DNA of 64,000 bases from an uncultured Clostridia bacterium (lineage in GTDB: Bacteria > Bacillota > Clostridia > Lachnospirales > Anaerotignaceae), in the NCBI GenBank assembly GCA_910586765.1, contig CAJUJJ010000011.1, positions 28,777-92,776 of the forward strand, read 5' to 3'. The number at the start of each line of letters is the position of its first letter. Position 1 is the first letter of the stretch. A model generated the notes under the pieces. That model was not told the DNA's origin. It was given only the letters and a program-made list of their open reading frames with translations, and ran no database searches. Positions 28,848-40,794 of the stretch are shown here, one piece after another. The translations under genes were made by a program, and so were the position numbers.

Positions 28848-29125
28848 TATTATTTGATTATTTTATATTTTTTTGTTGAAATTTATAGAAAAATAATAGC
28901 TGATTTCTACAAAAATACACAAAAAAATTACAACTTATTATTACTGTAATTTTTTTGTGTATTATGCTAAAGTGATAAAAAATATTATTTTATACAAGTT
29001 AAACGACATTTTTAGGGGAATGCCTTTATATTCTCGAAATTTTATTATAAAATTATACAAACATATCAAAGTTTTTATAGTATACTAAATGCAGCAAATA
29101 AAAATAAGAAAAGAGGTAATTATTT

Positions 29126-30751
29126 ATGGAAGAAAAATGGTGGAAAAATAGTGTTGTGTATCAAATATATCCACGAAGTTTCTGTGATAGTAATAGAGAT
29201 GGTATTGGTGATATTAATGGTATTCGTTCAAAACTGTGGTATTTAAAAGAATTAGGAATTGACATTATTTGGTTAAGCCCAGTATATCCTTCTCCCAATG
29301 CTGACAATGGTTATGATATATCTGATTATTATGGTATTTCCCCAGAATTTGGAACATTAGAAGATATGAAAAAACTTATACAAGAATGTGAAAATAATGA
29401 CATTCATATTATGATGGATTTAGTTTTAAACCATACTTCTGATGAACACCCATGGTTTTTAGAAGCAAAAAGTGCAACAGATAATCCATATAGAGAATAT
29501 TACATTTGGAGAAAAGGAGATATTGACCATGTACCAAATGACATGACATCTTGTTTTGGAGGAAGTGCATGGGAATATTCACAGCAAACAGGAGAATATT
29601 ATCTTCACTTTTTCCATAAAAAACAACCTGATTTGAATTGGGAAAACAAAAATGTACGTGCAGAAATTTGGAAAATGATAAATTATTGGATTGATTTAGG
29701 AGTAAAGGGATTTCGACTTGATGTAATAGATATGATTGGAAAAGTACCTGATTTGAAAATAAAAGAAAATGGTCCAAAACTTCATGAATATTTGCAAGAA
29801 ATGAACAAAAAAACATTTGGTAATAAAGATATTGTAACAGTAGGAGAATGTTGGGGAGCAGATACAGAAATCGGAAAACTATATTCTTCTCCAGAACGAA
29901 AAGAATTAAATATGATATTTCAGTTTGAACAAATGCAGTCAGACCAAATAGAGGGAGGAGAAAAATGGGATTTAAAACCTCTTGATTTTATTTATTTAAA
30001 AAATACTTTTGCAAAATGGCAAAAAGAATTAGCAGAATGTGGTTGGAATAGTCTTTTCTGGAACAATCATGACCTTCCAAGAATTGTTTCCAGATGGGGA
30101 AATGATAAAAAATACAGAGTAGAATCTGCAAAAATGCTTGCAACAGTATTACATGGCATGAAAGGCACTCCTTATATTTATCAAGGAGAAGAAATTGGAA
30201 TGACAAATTATCCATTTTCAAATATAGAAGACTTTGCTGATGTAGAAGCTATAAATATGTATTATGAAAGAAAACAAAAAGGATATTCACAAGAAAGTAT
30301 TATGAAATCTCTTTGTGCAAAAGCAAGAGATAATGCTAGAACTCCTATGCAATGGGATAATAGTCATGAAGCTGGATTTACAGAAGGGAAACCATGGTAT
30401 CATGTTAATCCAAATTATACTAAAATTAATGTTGAAATGGCATTGAAAGATAAAAATTCTATATTTTATTATTATCAAAAGCTGATAAAACTTCGTAAAC
30501 AAAATACAATATTAGTTTATGGAACATTTGAATTACTTTGTGCAGAAAATAAACATATTTTTGCATATGCTAGACAATGGAATGAAAAAAAATGGCTAAT
30601 TATATGTAATTTTTATGAAGAACTTACTACATTTGAGTATTCAGGTAAAGGAAAAATCATTTTGTCAAATTATGAACAACAAGAAATTATTCTGCTGGAA
30701 CAAATAAAATTACGTCCATATGAGGCAATTATTTGTGAAGTAATCGTATAA
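29126..30751 (+). CDS. malL: GH13 alpha-glucosidase / oligo-1,6-glucosidase
   Basis: A 541-residue GH13 enzyme like MalL. The catalytic nucleophile lies in GFRLDVIDMI (Asp about 199), the acid/base in TVGECWG (Glu about 250) and the third carboxylate in WNNHDLPRIVSRWG (Asp about 311). The N-terminus WWKNSVVYQIYPRSFCDSN and the domain B tract DNGYDISDYYGI are typical. It would release glucose from isomaltose or short alpha-glucans in the cytoplasm; no signal peptide is present. Trehalose-6-phosphate hydrolase is related, but no trehalose PTS is nearby. It is monocistronic. Confidence 0.88.
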   Translation: MEEKWWKNSVVYQIYPRSFCDSNRDGIGDINGIRSKLWYLKELGIDIIWLSPVYPSPNADNGYDISDYYGISPEFGTLEDMKKLIQECENNDIHIMMDLVLNHTSDEHPWFLEAKSATDNPYREYYIWRKGDIDHVPNDMTSCFGGSAWEYSQQTGEYYLHFFHKKQPDLNWENKNVRAEIWKMINYWIDLGVKGFRLDVIDMIGKVPDLKIKENGPKLHEYLQEMNKKTFGNKDIVTVGECWGADTEIGKLYSSPERKELNMIFQFEQMQSDQIEGGEKWDLKPLDFIYLKNTFAKWQKELAECGWNSLFWNNHDLPRIVSRWGNDKKYRVESAKMLATVLHGMKGTPYIYQGEEIGMTNYPFSNIEDFADVEAINMYYERKQKGYSQESIMKSLCAKARDNARTPMQWDNSHEAGFTEGKPWYHVNPNYTKINVEMALKDKNSIFYYYQKLIKLRKQNTILVYGTFELLCAENKHIFAYARQWNEKKWLIICNFYEELTTFEYSGKGKIILSNYEQQEIILLEQIKLRPYEAIICEVIV

Positions 30752-30892
30752 AACTATACATAAAGTAGCTCTTTTTATATTGAAAAGTGTTCTCAGTTTA
30801 TCAAAAGCTTTGAGACTTTATTTCAAATACTGCTTCTTTCTTGAAAGAAAAAAGTAAAACATAAATTAAGTGAAAGACTTTACTAACAAACT

Positions 30893-30917
30893 AAACCACT
30901 CTATTAAGGGTGGTTTT
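30893..30917 (+). terminator. terminator downstream of the GH13 gene
   Basis: AAACCAC pairs with GTGGTTT around an eleven-base loop and runs into TTTTTT. It lies about 140 bases beyond the stop codon; the intervening sequence holds a TTTCTTGAAAGAAA segment. Confidence 0.7.
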
Positions 30918-30937
30918 TTAATATCTGTAATAAAAAT

Positions 30938-31098
30938 AATCAAAGATGGTTATGGTATGCTATAAGCCATGATACAGTGGAAATAGTATCATATACATTT
31001 GGAAGAACAAAAAATATATAGAAAAAAAGAAGCATCAAATTGGGAAAAAAACAATTTGTAGACGAAAAACAGAATACATACATAATATTATTATCGGT
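30938..31098 (+). mobile_element. degenerate IS1-family transposase remnant
   Basis: The forward strand reads WLWYAISHDTVEIVSYTFGR just before a stop, matching the heart of an IS1-type transposase (the region of the DDE aspartate). Further on, in a different frame, HQIGKKTICRRKTEYIHN followed by IIIG resembles the C-terminal part (RKTICFSKS...EIHD..IG). The pieces are separated by frameshifts and deletions, so it is an inactive scar within the 635-base gap between the GH13 and sepF genes. Inverted repeats and target duplications are not visible. The match comes from recalled sequence, so a database search should confirm it. Confidence 0.6.
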
Positions 31099-31386
31099 TA
31101 ATTTATTAATACTTTATAAATTTGGCCTTTTTATATTCACCTTTTTATCTATAATTTTTTTCTTTCACTTCATATATTACATGAACAATAAAACAATATG
31201 ACAAATACTTTCATTATTTTAACTACACAAAAAATGTTAAAGAGAGCATCAACATATTGCTAATACTTTTTTTAACATTTTTTATATTTCATTTATATTT
31301 TTTATAATAGTAGTATACACTTTTTTAAAATTTTATGTTATTTGATTAACAATTATGTTTTTATTTGATAACTAAGCATTTCCCTT

Positions 31387-31896
31387 TTAAGCATTGCTTG
31401 CCCAAGGAAATGCCATATTATTTCTATTTTTTATTTCTTCTTTCAATTCACTAGAAATTTCTACATTTTCAGGTGCAATTACAAAAATATTGTTTGCTAC
31501 TTTTTGTATACTGCCCTCCAAAGAATAACAAGTTCCACTTAAAAAGTCCATAATTCTCTGTGCAACAGTGTATTCTACTCTTTCCAAATTGATAACAACT
31601 GGTTTTTCTTCTTTTATATAATCACAAATTTTTTGTGCATCTTCATAACAAGCTGGCTGCATTATGACTATGTGCATTTTTACACCTGGATTAATACGAT
31701 ATACATTAGAATTTTTTTTATCATTGGAATGATATTGTGTTTGTTTTTCTTTTTTTACTTCTCTTAATGTGGTATTTTCTTTGACAGAAGCTGCTCCTTC
31801 TTCATCGTCTTCTTCATACTCATCATATTCTTCTTCATCATATTCATCATATTCACCAGTCATAAACTCTTTCAATTTACCAAATATTCTTGCCAT
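31387..31896 (-). CDS. sepF: cell division protein SepF
   Basis: A 169-residue SepF. The N-terminus MARIFGKLKEFMTGEYDE includes the amphipathic membrane-targeting helix, then a long acidic, low-complexity Glu/Asp/Tyr stretch (residues about 15-40), a charged linker and the globular SepF domain (about 70-155) with VVINLERVEYTVAQRIMDFL and LEGSIQKVANNIFVIAP. SepF links FtsZ to the membrane and aids septum formation. Unusually, it stands alone; in most Firmicutes it lies in the ylmE-divIVA cluster. RBS GGGGG precedes ATG. No terminator is obvious downstream. Confidence 0.93.
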   Translation of the reverse strand: MARIFGKLKEFMTGEYDEYDEEEYDEYEEDDEEGAASVKENTTLREVKKEKQTQYHSNDKKNSNVYRINPGVKMHIVIMQPACYEDAQKICDYIKEEKPVVINLERVEYTVAQRIMDFLSGTCYSLEGSIQKVANNIFVIAPENVEISSELKEEIKNRNNMAFPWASNA

Positions 31897-32279
31897 TTTA
31901 AAAAATCCCCCTTACACATATTATCCATAACAATGTCCCCTTTAATATTGTTATATCTAAAATTTATTTGAAAATTACCCATATCAATCAAAAATATATT
32001 CGCAAAATAAAATTTTTAAATCCTTTCTATTCCAGTATAACGATTTTTATTATTTTTTCAACAATATTTGATGTATTATTACAAAATATACTACATTGCT
32101 TTTAAAAATAAACATTATACACCTACATAATTGTCATATTTTCATTCAGTAAGCTATGTTGTAATAGAACGATACAATATAACTTTTATATACACAATTT
32201 ATTTTGTTTAGTAATAATAAAATATCATTCCATATTGATTAAATAAATATTTTGAGATATAAAACAGTATGATTATAAA
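31897..32279. other. 383-base intergenic region
   Basis: An AT-rich gap between sepF and the MerR gene. I see no ORF with homology, no hairpin with a U run, and no consensus promoter that stands out. It should contain the sepF promoter. Confidence 0.5.
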
Positions 32280-32744
32280 TTAGTTATTTTTATTTGTATA
32301 AATAGTATTCATTTTTTTATTAATATTTTGATATTGTTCTGGAATTTCGTCAAAAGATAGAGAACGAATTTTTTCTTCTGTACCATATTGCAAACATTGT
32401 TCATAATACCAACACTTAAATTCTAAAAGTTCAAGTGTTTGCTGCATATCTTCTATTTGTTTTTTGACAGCATTTTTACGACAACGAAACAATTCAAGAC
32501 GTTCCGCAAGGGAATTATCTCCTCTTGCTACCATATCAATAAAAGCTCTAATGTCTTTGATGGATAAACCAGATTTTTTTAAACATTCAATTACTTTCAG
32601 CCATTCATAATCTTTGTCGGTAAACATACGAATTCCGCCGCTAGAACGTTCTACGAAAGGAAGCAATCCCTCTTTATCATAATAACGTAATGTAGAAGCA
32701 GCAACACCCAATATTTTTGCCATTTCGCCAACTGTGTATAACAT
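32280..32744 (-). CDS. MerR-family transcriptional regulator
   Basis: A 154-residue MerR-type activator. The N-terminal DNA-binding domain reads MLYTVGEMAKILGVAASTLR then YYDKEGLLPF, with a second element GGIRMFTDKDYEWLKVIECL. A long coiled-coil (residues about 80-120) follows. The C-terminal region has few conserved cysteines, so a metal sensor is unlikely; the family type is the aldehyde/redox or stress-responding MerR group. It stands alone with a 24-base palindrome just upstream, suggesting autoregulation. ATG 32744 has GGAGGAG six to eight bases upstream; a longer in-frame start lacks support. Confidence 0.85.
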   Translation of the reverse strand: MLYTVGEMAKILGVAASTLRYYDKEGLLPFVERSSGGIRMFTDKDYEWLKVIECLKKSGLSIKDIRAFIDMVARGDNSLAERLELFRCRKNAVKKQIEDMQQTLELLEFKCWYYEQCLQYGTEEKIRSLSFDEIPEQYQNINKKMNTIYTNKNN

Positions 32745-32779
32745 AATAAATCTCCTCCAAAAACTTTTCAAATATTTAT

Positions 32780-32803
32780 CAAATTAAAGTATACTTTAAT
32801 TTG
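32780..32803. promoter_or_regulatory. perfect 24-base palindrome, probable MerR operator
   Basis: CAAATTAAAGTA followed by its exact reverse complement TACTTTAATTTG. It lies 36 bases upstream of the MerR start codon, where MerR proteins bind promoter spacers as dyads. No other gene is close enough, so autoregulation is likely. Confidence 0.75.
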
Positions 32804-32931
32804 TATAATAAACTTAAACTTATTATAAAGAGTATCAATTAAAAAATCAATAAAACATATTGTAATAATACTATCGAAAGTAAATAAAGTATTATTTTTC
32901 AAAAGTTTTTTTATAAATATCAATTATATTG

Positions 32932-32960
32932 TTGACAACAGCAAATTTATACTATATAAT
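32932..32960 (+). promoter_or_regulatory. consensus promoter for the licT-bgl operon
   Basis: TTGACA at 32932-32937 and TATAAT at 32955-32960 are 17 bases apart. The expected start point is about ten bases before the antiterminator target, as in known bgl leaders. Confidence 0.88.
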
Positions 32961-32970
32961 AATAAAAAAT

Positions 32971-33002
32971 GGATAGTGATTGTTTCAGTACAAGCTAGAC
33001 CT
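32971..33002 (+). promoter_or_regulatory. RAT antiterminator-binding site
   Basis: GGATAGTGATTG at the 5' side and AGCTAGACCT at the 3' side align with LicT/BglG RNA targets (for instance the licS site GGATTGTTACTG...GACCT). Its last six bases, AGACCT at 32997-33002, are also the first six bases of the terminator stem, so protein binding would prevent the terminator from forming. Confidence 0.8.
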
Positions 33003-33068
33003 GTTTATACAAAAATCAAGATAAATTTATATTTGTCTTTCTATTTTTGTGTAAATAGGTCTTTTTTT
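32997..33068 (+). terminator. leader terminator controlled by antitermination
   Basis: AGACCTGTTTATACAAAAAT pairs with ATTTTTGTGTAAATAGGTCT across a loop of about 30 bases, and a run of seven T's follows. The 5' arm overlaps the RAT site. The licT start codon is 13 bases downstream of the T-run. Confidence 0.85.
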
Positions 33069-33081
33069 AGGAGAGGATTAC

Positions 33082-33927
33082 GTGAAAATTGGAAAAATAC
33101 TCAATAATAATGTAGTTGTAATATACGAAGGAAAAACAGAAAAAATTTTAATGGGCTGTGGCATTGCTTTCAAAAAGAAAGTAGGCGACAGTTTAGATGA
33201 AAATAAAATTGACAAAATATTTGCATTAGAAAATAAAGATACCAACACAAAATTACAGCAATTATTGAAAGATATTCCTATGGAGTATGTAGAAGTAAGT
33301 GAGAAAATAATAGAATATGCTAGAACAAAAGCAGAAAGAAATCTCAATGATTTTATATATATTACATTATTAGACCATATGCACATGGCAATTATTAGAC
33401 AAAAAGAAGGCATTTGTGTAAAAAATATTATGTTATGGGACATCAAAAAATTCTATAGAGAAGAATTTCAAATTGGTTTAAAAGCATTAGATATGATAGA
33501 AGAAGCATTTGCCGTAAGACTACCAGAAGATGAAGCAGGATTTATTGCATTACATATTGTGAATGCACAAATGGACGATAACTATAATGGTATACAAGAA
33601 ATAGAAGAAGTAACAAAACTCATTCATCAAATTGTAAACATTGTAAAATATCATTTTCAAATGAAATTTGATGAGGAGTCTGTATATTATCATAGATTTG
33701 TAACACATTTAAAATTTTTTGCATTAAGGTTATTCCAAAAAAGCAATTATGAAGGGCAGCAAGATGAAGATTTATTAGCACTTGTCAAAACAAAATATAA
33801 ATCTGCTTATGAATGTACATTAAAAATTGCATCATATATTGCTAACACCTATTCCTATACAGTAAGTGAAGAAGAACAATTATATTTAACAATACATATT
33901 GAAAAAGCAATACGACAAAACCGTTAA
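33082..33927 (+). CDS. licT: LicT/BglG-type transcriptional antiterminator
   Basis: A 281-residue antiterminator. The RNA-binding CAT domain is residues 1-55 (KIGKILNNNVVVIYEG), followed by PRD1 (about 65-170) and PRD2 (about 175-278). Candidate regulatory histidines are in LLDHMHMAI, FIALHIVNA, VTHLKFFALR and LTIHIEKAIR. In the family the paired bgl EII and HPr phosphorylate these to switch the protein off or on. GTG is the start, with AGGAG nine bases before it. A RAT site and terminator lie directly upstream, so it probably regulates its own operon. Confidence 0.93.
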   Translation: MKIGKILNNNVVVIYEGKTEKILMGCGIAFKKKVGDSLDENKIDKIFALENKDTNTKLQQLLKDIPMEYVEVSEKIIEYARTKAERNLNDFIYITLLDHMHMAIIRQKEGICVKNIMLWDIKKFYREEFQIGLKALDMIEEAFAVRLPEDEAGFIALHIVNAQMDDNYNGIQEIEEVTKLIHQIVNIVKYHFQMKFDEESVYYHRFVTHLKFFALRLFQKSNYEGQQDEDLLALVKTKYKSAYECTLKIASYIANTYSYTVSEEEQLYLTIHIEKAIRQNR

Positions 33928-34002
33928 CACTAGGGTGGTGACATTCAGTTGGCCAAACCTTCATTTTATAAATATGATTTATTAAGAATGGAGGAAAAAG
34001 TT

Positions 34003-37372
<3,370 letters not shown>

Positions 37373-37420
37373 TAATATAGTATTTTAATCAATCCTTAAA
37401 AGATGTCTTTTGACAGACTA

Positions 37421-37450
37421 AAACAGCCACTCTTAGTGGCTGTTTCTTTT
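37421..37450 (+). terminator. terminator of the licT-bgl operon
   Basis: AAACAGCCAC and GTGGCTGTTT form a perfect ten-base-pair stem around TCTTA, followed by CTTTTTAC. Confidence 0.9.
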
Positions 37451-37557
37451 TACTTTATTCTCTTTTGTTACTTGTAAACGATATATTTTTTAACAATATT
37501 TAATCTGACATATAATGTTCCTTTAGTTGATTTTTTATATATTCCTTGATTACTTTA

Positions 37558-37855
37558 TTATTTCCTTCTGCCATATTTATATTTTAGTGCTTGTGAAATC
37601 ATACCATTTTTATATACTTTTATGACAATAAGCCGAATAGAAAATTGTTTTGAAAGTTGTATCAAATTGAAGTGTGTAAAAGTATTTACAGTAATTTTAT
37701 CCTCTACATAAAACAGTAACAACAACGTAATGATAAGGACATTTTGTGTAGCAGAAGTAATCATAATATTGTTTTTATCTGTATTGTGTGATTGCAGTAT
37801 TGTCAAATTTTCTGAATGAAATCCAATTAAATAGCTTTGGCATAATATTAAAAAA
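37558..37855 (-). pseudogene. unrecognised decayed ORF
   Basis: The reverse strand has an open stretch of about 95 codons that continues from SYLIGFHSENLTILQS through a hydrophobic segment (VLIITLLLLFYVED) to GMISQALKYKYGRRK, then stops. A short downstream reading in another frame, NNKVIKEYIKNQLKEHYMSD, continues the helical character, hinting at a frameshift. No strong ribosome binding site precedes any ATG. I do not recognise a family. With the next remnant it makes up the 880-base gap between the bgl terminator and the LysR gene. Confidence 0.3.
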
Positions 37856-37952
37856 ACTCAAAAGATTTTTCTTAATTTTTCTCCTTTTGATGACATATTA
37901 TATTCTATTTTTCAAATGCTATGACTATAAACAAAATAATTTGTACGCAATG

Positions 37953-38290
37953 TTATAAAAGTTTCAATAATACAGGTATATCTCTCTTTATATTTAATAT
38001 AGTATTGCTTATTAACATAAATATCCAAATCTCACTCATCAATATCATAAATGTAGTCCAGTCAATATCTATTACTTCCATATAAGCAGCATCATAATAT
38101 GTTTCTTTTGTACAACCAAATAGCCCTACAAATTGTAATACACCAACCATAATATTCCCATAATATACTTTTACGAAATAGTGGAAACTGTGGTAAAATC
38201 ATAGAAAACAATCCTATAAATTCACCAAGTATTCCTACAAAAAAGAGATTACTTGATTTTGAAATATTATAGATAAACTATACTAAAATA
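37953..38290 (-). pseudogene. decayed membrane-protein remnant
   Basis: Two overlapping reverse-strand readings, FFVGILGEFIGLFSMILPQF followed in another frame by VGVLQFVGLFGCTKETYYDA and WTTFMILMSEIWIFMLISNT, are strongly hydrophobic and look like helices of a single multispanning protein broken by a frameshift. A premature end and no continuation support decay. The family is unidentified; a small intact protein of 65 residues is a less likely alternative. Confidence 0.35.
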
Positions 38291-38333
38291 TATAAAAAGC
38301 AGAAGTTAGTATCATTATGGGAAATTCCGAGTG

Positions 38334-39203
38334 TTAAGGGATATTACTATTTAATATATGTTTTAAAAATTCTTTTGCAATAGGAGATAAAATATCATTA
38401 TATTTTACAGCAATCGCAAGGCTTCTATAAACTGGCGGTACTAAACCTCTTATTTCTATATGATAAGGGCAACGACGTAAAACCAATTCTGGCAACACAC
38501 TAATTCCCATACCAAATTCTACCATAGACATAATAGAATAATCTTCTTTTGTAATATATTGTGCTTTTGAAGCAATATCGTATTTATCCAATATCTCTTT
38601 TATTTCTGAATTTTCATCATCTATATAAAGTATAAAGGGGTATTGTTGTAATAAATTATGAGGAATTTTTTCCAATTTTGTTAATGGGTGTTCTACAGGA
38701 AGTACAGCAACCATTTCATCTTTTTTTAAATGATATACTGTTAAATCGTTACTAACAGGTTCTTTTACAAAACCCATATCTACATTACCATGTTGTATCC
38801 ATTTTTCAATATCAGAATATTCTCCACAAAGCATTTGAAATTTTATATTAGGATAAATATCATTAAAACTTTGTAACAATTTAGGAAGCCATGCAGTAGA
38901 AATACTTGTCATAGTGCCAATTCGTATGGTACCAGATTTCAGAGAAAGTAATGTATCAATCACTTCTGATAATTGCTGATGACATTCACATACTTTTTGT
39001 ATATAAGGATACAGCATTTTTCCTACAGAATTTAGATAAACACCAGAACGGTCTCTTTCAAGAAGCCTCATACCACACTCTTTTTCAAGCGAATTTAATA
39101 TATGGCTGATACCCGATTGTGTATATTTTAGTTCTTCTCCTGCTTTGGTTAAGGAACCAAGTTCTATTGTTTTTAAAAACACCTCATATTTGTTGACATT
39201 CAT
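38334..39203 (-). CDS. LysR-family transcriptional regulator
   Basis: A 289-residue LysR protein. Residues 1-60 hold the winged helix-turn-helix (FLKTIELGSLTKAGEELKYT, then QSGISHILNSLEKECGMRLL); residues 90-285 form the inducer-binding domain (IRIGTMTSISTAWLPKLLQS). It is divergent from the dehydrogenase that begins the putative ectoine gene cluster, with a dyad in between, so it is the likely regulator of that cluster. Known ectoine regulators of Proteobacteria (EnuR) are of the MocR/GntR type, so this would be an independent solution. RBS AGGAGG is present. Confidence 0.9.
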   Translation of the reverse strand: MNVNKYEVFLKTIELGSLTKAGEELKYTQSGISHILNSLEKECGMRLLERDRSGVYLNSVGKMLYPYIQKVCECHQQLSEVIDTLLSLKSGTIRIGTMTSISTAWLPKLLQSFNDIYPNIKFQMLCGEYSDIEKWIQHGNVDMGFVKEPVSNDLTVYHLKKDEMVAVLPVEHPLTKLEKIPHNLLQQYPFILYIDDENSEIKEILDKYDIASKAQYITKEDYSIMSMVEFGMGISVLPELVLRRCPYHIEIRGLVPPVYRSLAIAVKYNDILSPIAKEFLKHILNSNIP

Positions 39204-39281
39204 AACAAAACCTCCTTACATATTACAACATTTTGTGAAAAATATAAGTTTTATTTGAATGATAAAGCAGTATAAAACATT

Positions 39282-39294
39282 ATTCATTATGAAT
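39282..39294. promoter_or_regulatory. candidate LysR binding dyad
   Basis: ATTCATTATGAAT is an inverted repeat in the LysR/dehydrogenase divergent region, fitting the ATTC-N-GAAT form of a T-N11-A box. A second inverted repeat, ATTTTTCAT with ATGAAAAAT, follows at 39340-39364. Both are inferred from position and symmetry. Confidence 0.5.
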
Positions 39295-39486
39295 ATTATA
39301 CAACATTAATAAGATTTATTATAGTTTTTTTATATGAGAATTTTTCATTTTTAACATGAAAAATGCAGACTTTATTTTGCAGTCATACAGAGATTATAAT
39401 AATTATAACAAAACAAAAGATGTCTTTTGCTAATTTCTTATTACTAATTTTATTAATTATTTTTGACAGAAAGAGGGTAATTTATT

Positions 39487-40734
39487 ATGAACACTGGAAA
39501 TCCTTTTGAAACTTCATTAAAAACATTGCACGAAGCAGCAGAACTCGGAAATATTAATGCAGAAGTAGTAAAATTTTTAGAGCAGCCAAAACGTCAATTT
39601 GAATTTACAATTCCTGTTCGTATGGACGATGGACGTTTAGAAATATTTACTGCATATCGTGTACATTACTGTGATGCCTTAGGACAAGTAAAAAATGGTG
39701 TTCGTGTTGTTCCAGATATGGATATGGATACTGCGAAAGCATTAGGATTTTGGATGACAATTAAACATGCTGTAGGAGGCATACCAGCAGGTGGAGGAAA
39801 AGGTGGTATCAAAGCAGACCCTAGTAAACTTTCTCGCAGAGAATATGAAGCATTAATTAGAGGCTTTATACGTAATTTGCCTATGAAAGGAGCATGGGTT
39901 GATGTTCCTGGTGCAGATATTGGTACACATGGTCAAACACAAGCATGGATGTTAGATGAATTAGAAAGCATACAAGGTTTTCATTCCCCTGCTGCTATCA
40001 ACGATAAACCTATTGAAGCAAATGGTACAGAGCTTTCTCGTGAGGCAACTGGACATGGTGCATATTATGCTACTTGTGAAATTATGAAAGATTTAGGCTG
40101 GTATGGTACAAGTAAAAAATTTGCATTGCAAGGATTTGGAAATGTAGGTCGTGTAGCTGGAGAACTTTTGCAAAAAGATGGTCATAAATTAGTTGCAGTA
40201 TCTGATATTTATGGTGGTATAGAAAATCAAAATGGTATTGATATATTTGAGCTTGGGAAATATGTAGATGAACATCATACTGTAAAAGGTTTTCCAAATT
40301 GTAAAGAAATTTCAACAGCAGACGTATTAGAAGTGGAATGTGACTTTTTGTTACCTGCTGCAGTACAAAGTGTAATACACGAAGGAAATGCAAATAATAT
40401 TAAAGCAAAATTAATTATGGAATGTGCAAACGGCCCTACTACACCAGAAGCAGAAAAAATGCTATATCAAAAAGGAGTTACAATTATACCAGATGTTTTG
40501 ACAAACTGTGGAAGTGCTATTGTATGCAGTTTTGAAAGAACACAAGGATTAACTGACCAATATTGGGACAAAGAAACAGTACGCTCTAAATTAGAAGAAA
40601 GAATTGTAAAAGCATATCATACTATGGCAGATGTTGCAAAAGAATTAAATGTTAGCTATAGAGATGCAGCGTGGATTGGTGCATTAAAGAAAATAGAAAA
40701 AGCAATGATTACTCGTGGCTGGGCATGGAAATAA
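39487..40734 (+). CDS. Glu/Leu/Phe/Val dehydrogenase family enzyme
   Basis: A 415-residue amino acid dehydrogenase. The substrate domain has VKNGVRVVPDMDMDTAKAL (with the first lysine), then GGIPAGGGKGGIKADPS with the catalytic-site lysine, and DVPGADIGTHGQTQAWMLDE. The nucleotide-binding domain has ALQGFGNVGRVAGELL. Classical glutamate dehydrogenases read YKGGLR and DVPAGDIG, so this one is a divergent group and its substrate may not be glutamate. Its place at the head of the DoeA/TRAP cluster suggests NAD(P)-linked deamination of 2,4-diaminobutyrate to 4-amino-2-oxobutyrate; that is inference. RBS AGAGGG is ten bases upstream of ATG. Confidence 0.88.
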   Translation: MNTGNPFETSLKTLHEAAELGNINAEVVKFLEQPKRQFEFTIPVRMDDGRLEIFTAYRVHYCDALGQVKNGVRVVPDMDMDTAKALGFWMTIKHAVGGIPAGGGKGGIKADPSKLSRREYEALIRGFIRNLPMKGAWVDVPGADIGTHGQTQAWMLDELESIQGFHSPAAINDKPIEANGTELSREATGHGAYYATCEIMKDLGWYGTSKKFALQGFGNVGRVAGELLQKDGHKLVAVSDIYGGIENQNGIDIFELGKYVDEHHTVKGFPNCKEISTADVLEVECDFLLPAAVQSVIHEGNANNIKAKLIMECANGPTTPEAEKMLYQKGVTIIPDVLTNCGSAIVCSFERTQGLTDQYWDKETVRSKLEERIVKAYHTMADVAKELNVSYRDAAWIGALKKIEKAMITRGWAWK

Positions 40735-40794
40735 TATCATAATATATTTTCATAACATAGTAAAACGATACGGCTTTAAGGGGGGAAGTACAAA

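Noticed and set aside
32280..33081. Riboswitch ahead of the licT gene
   Set aside because: The leader is fully explained by a RAT site overlapping a terminator.
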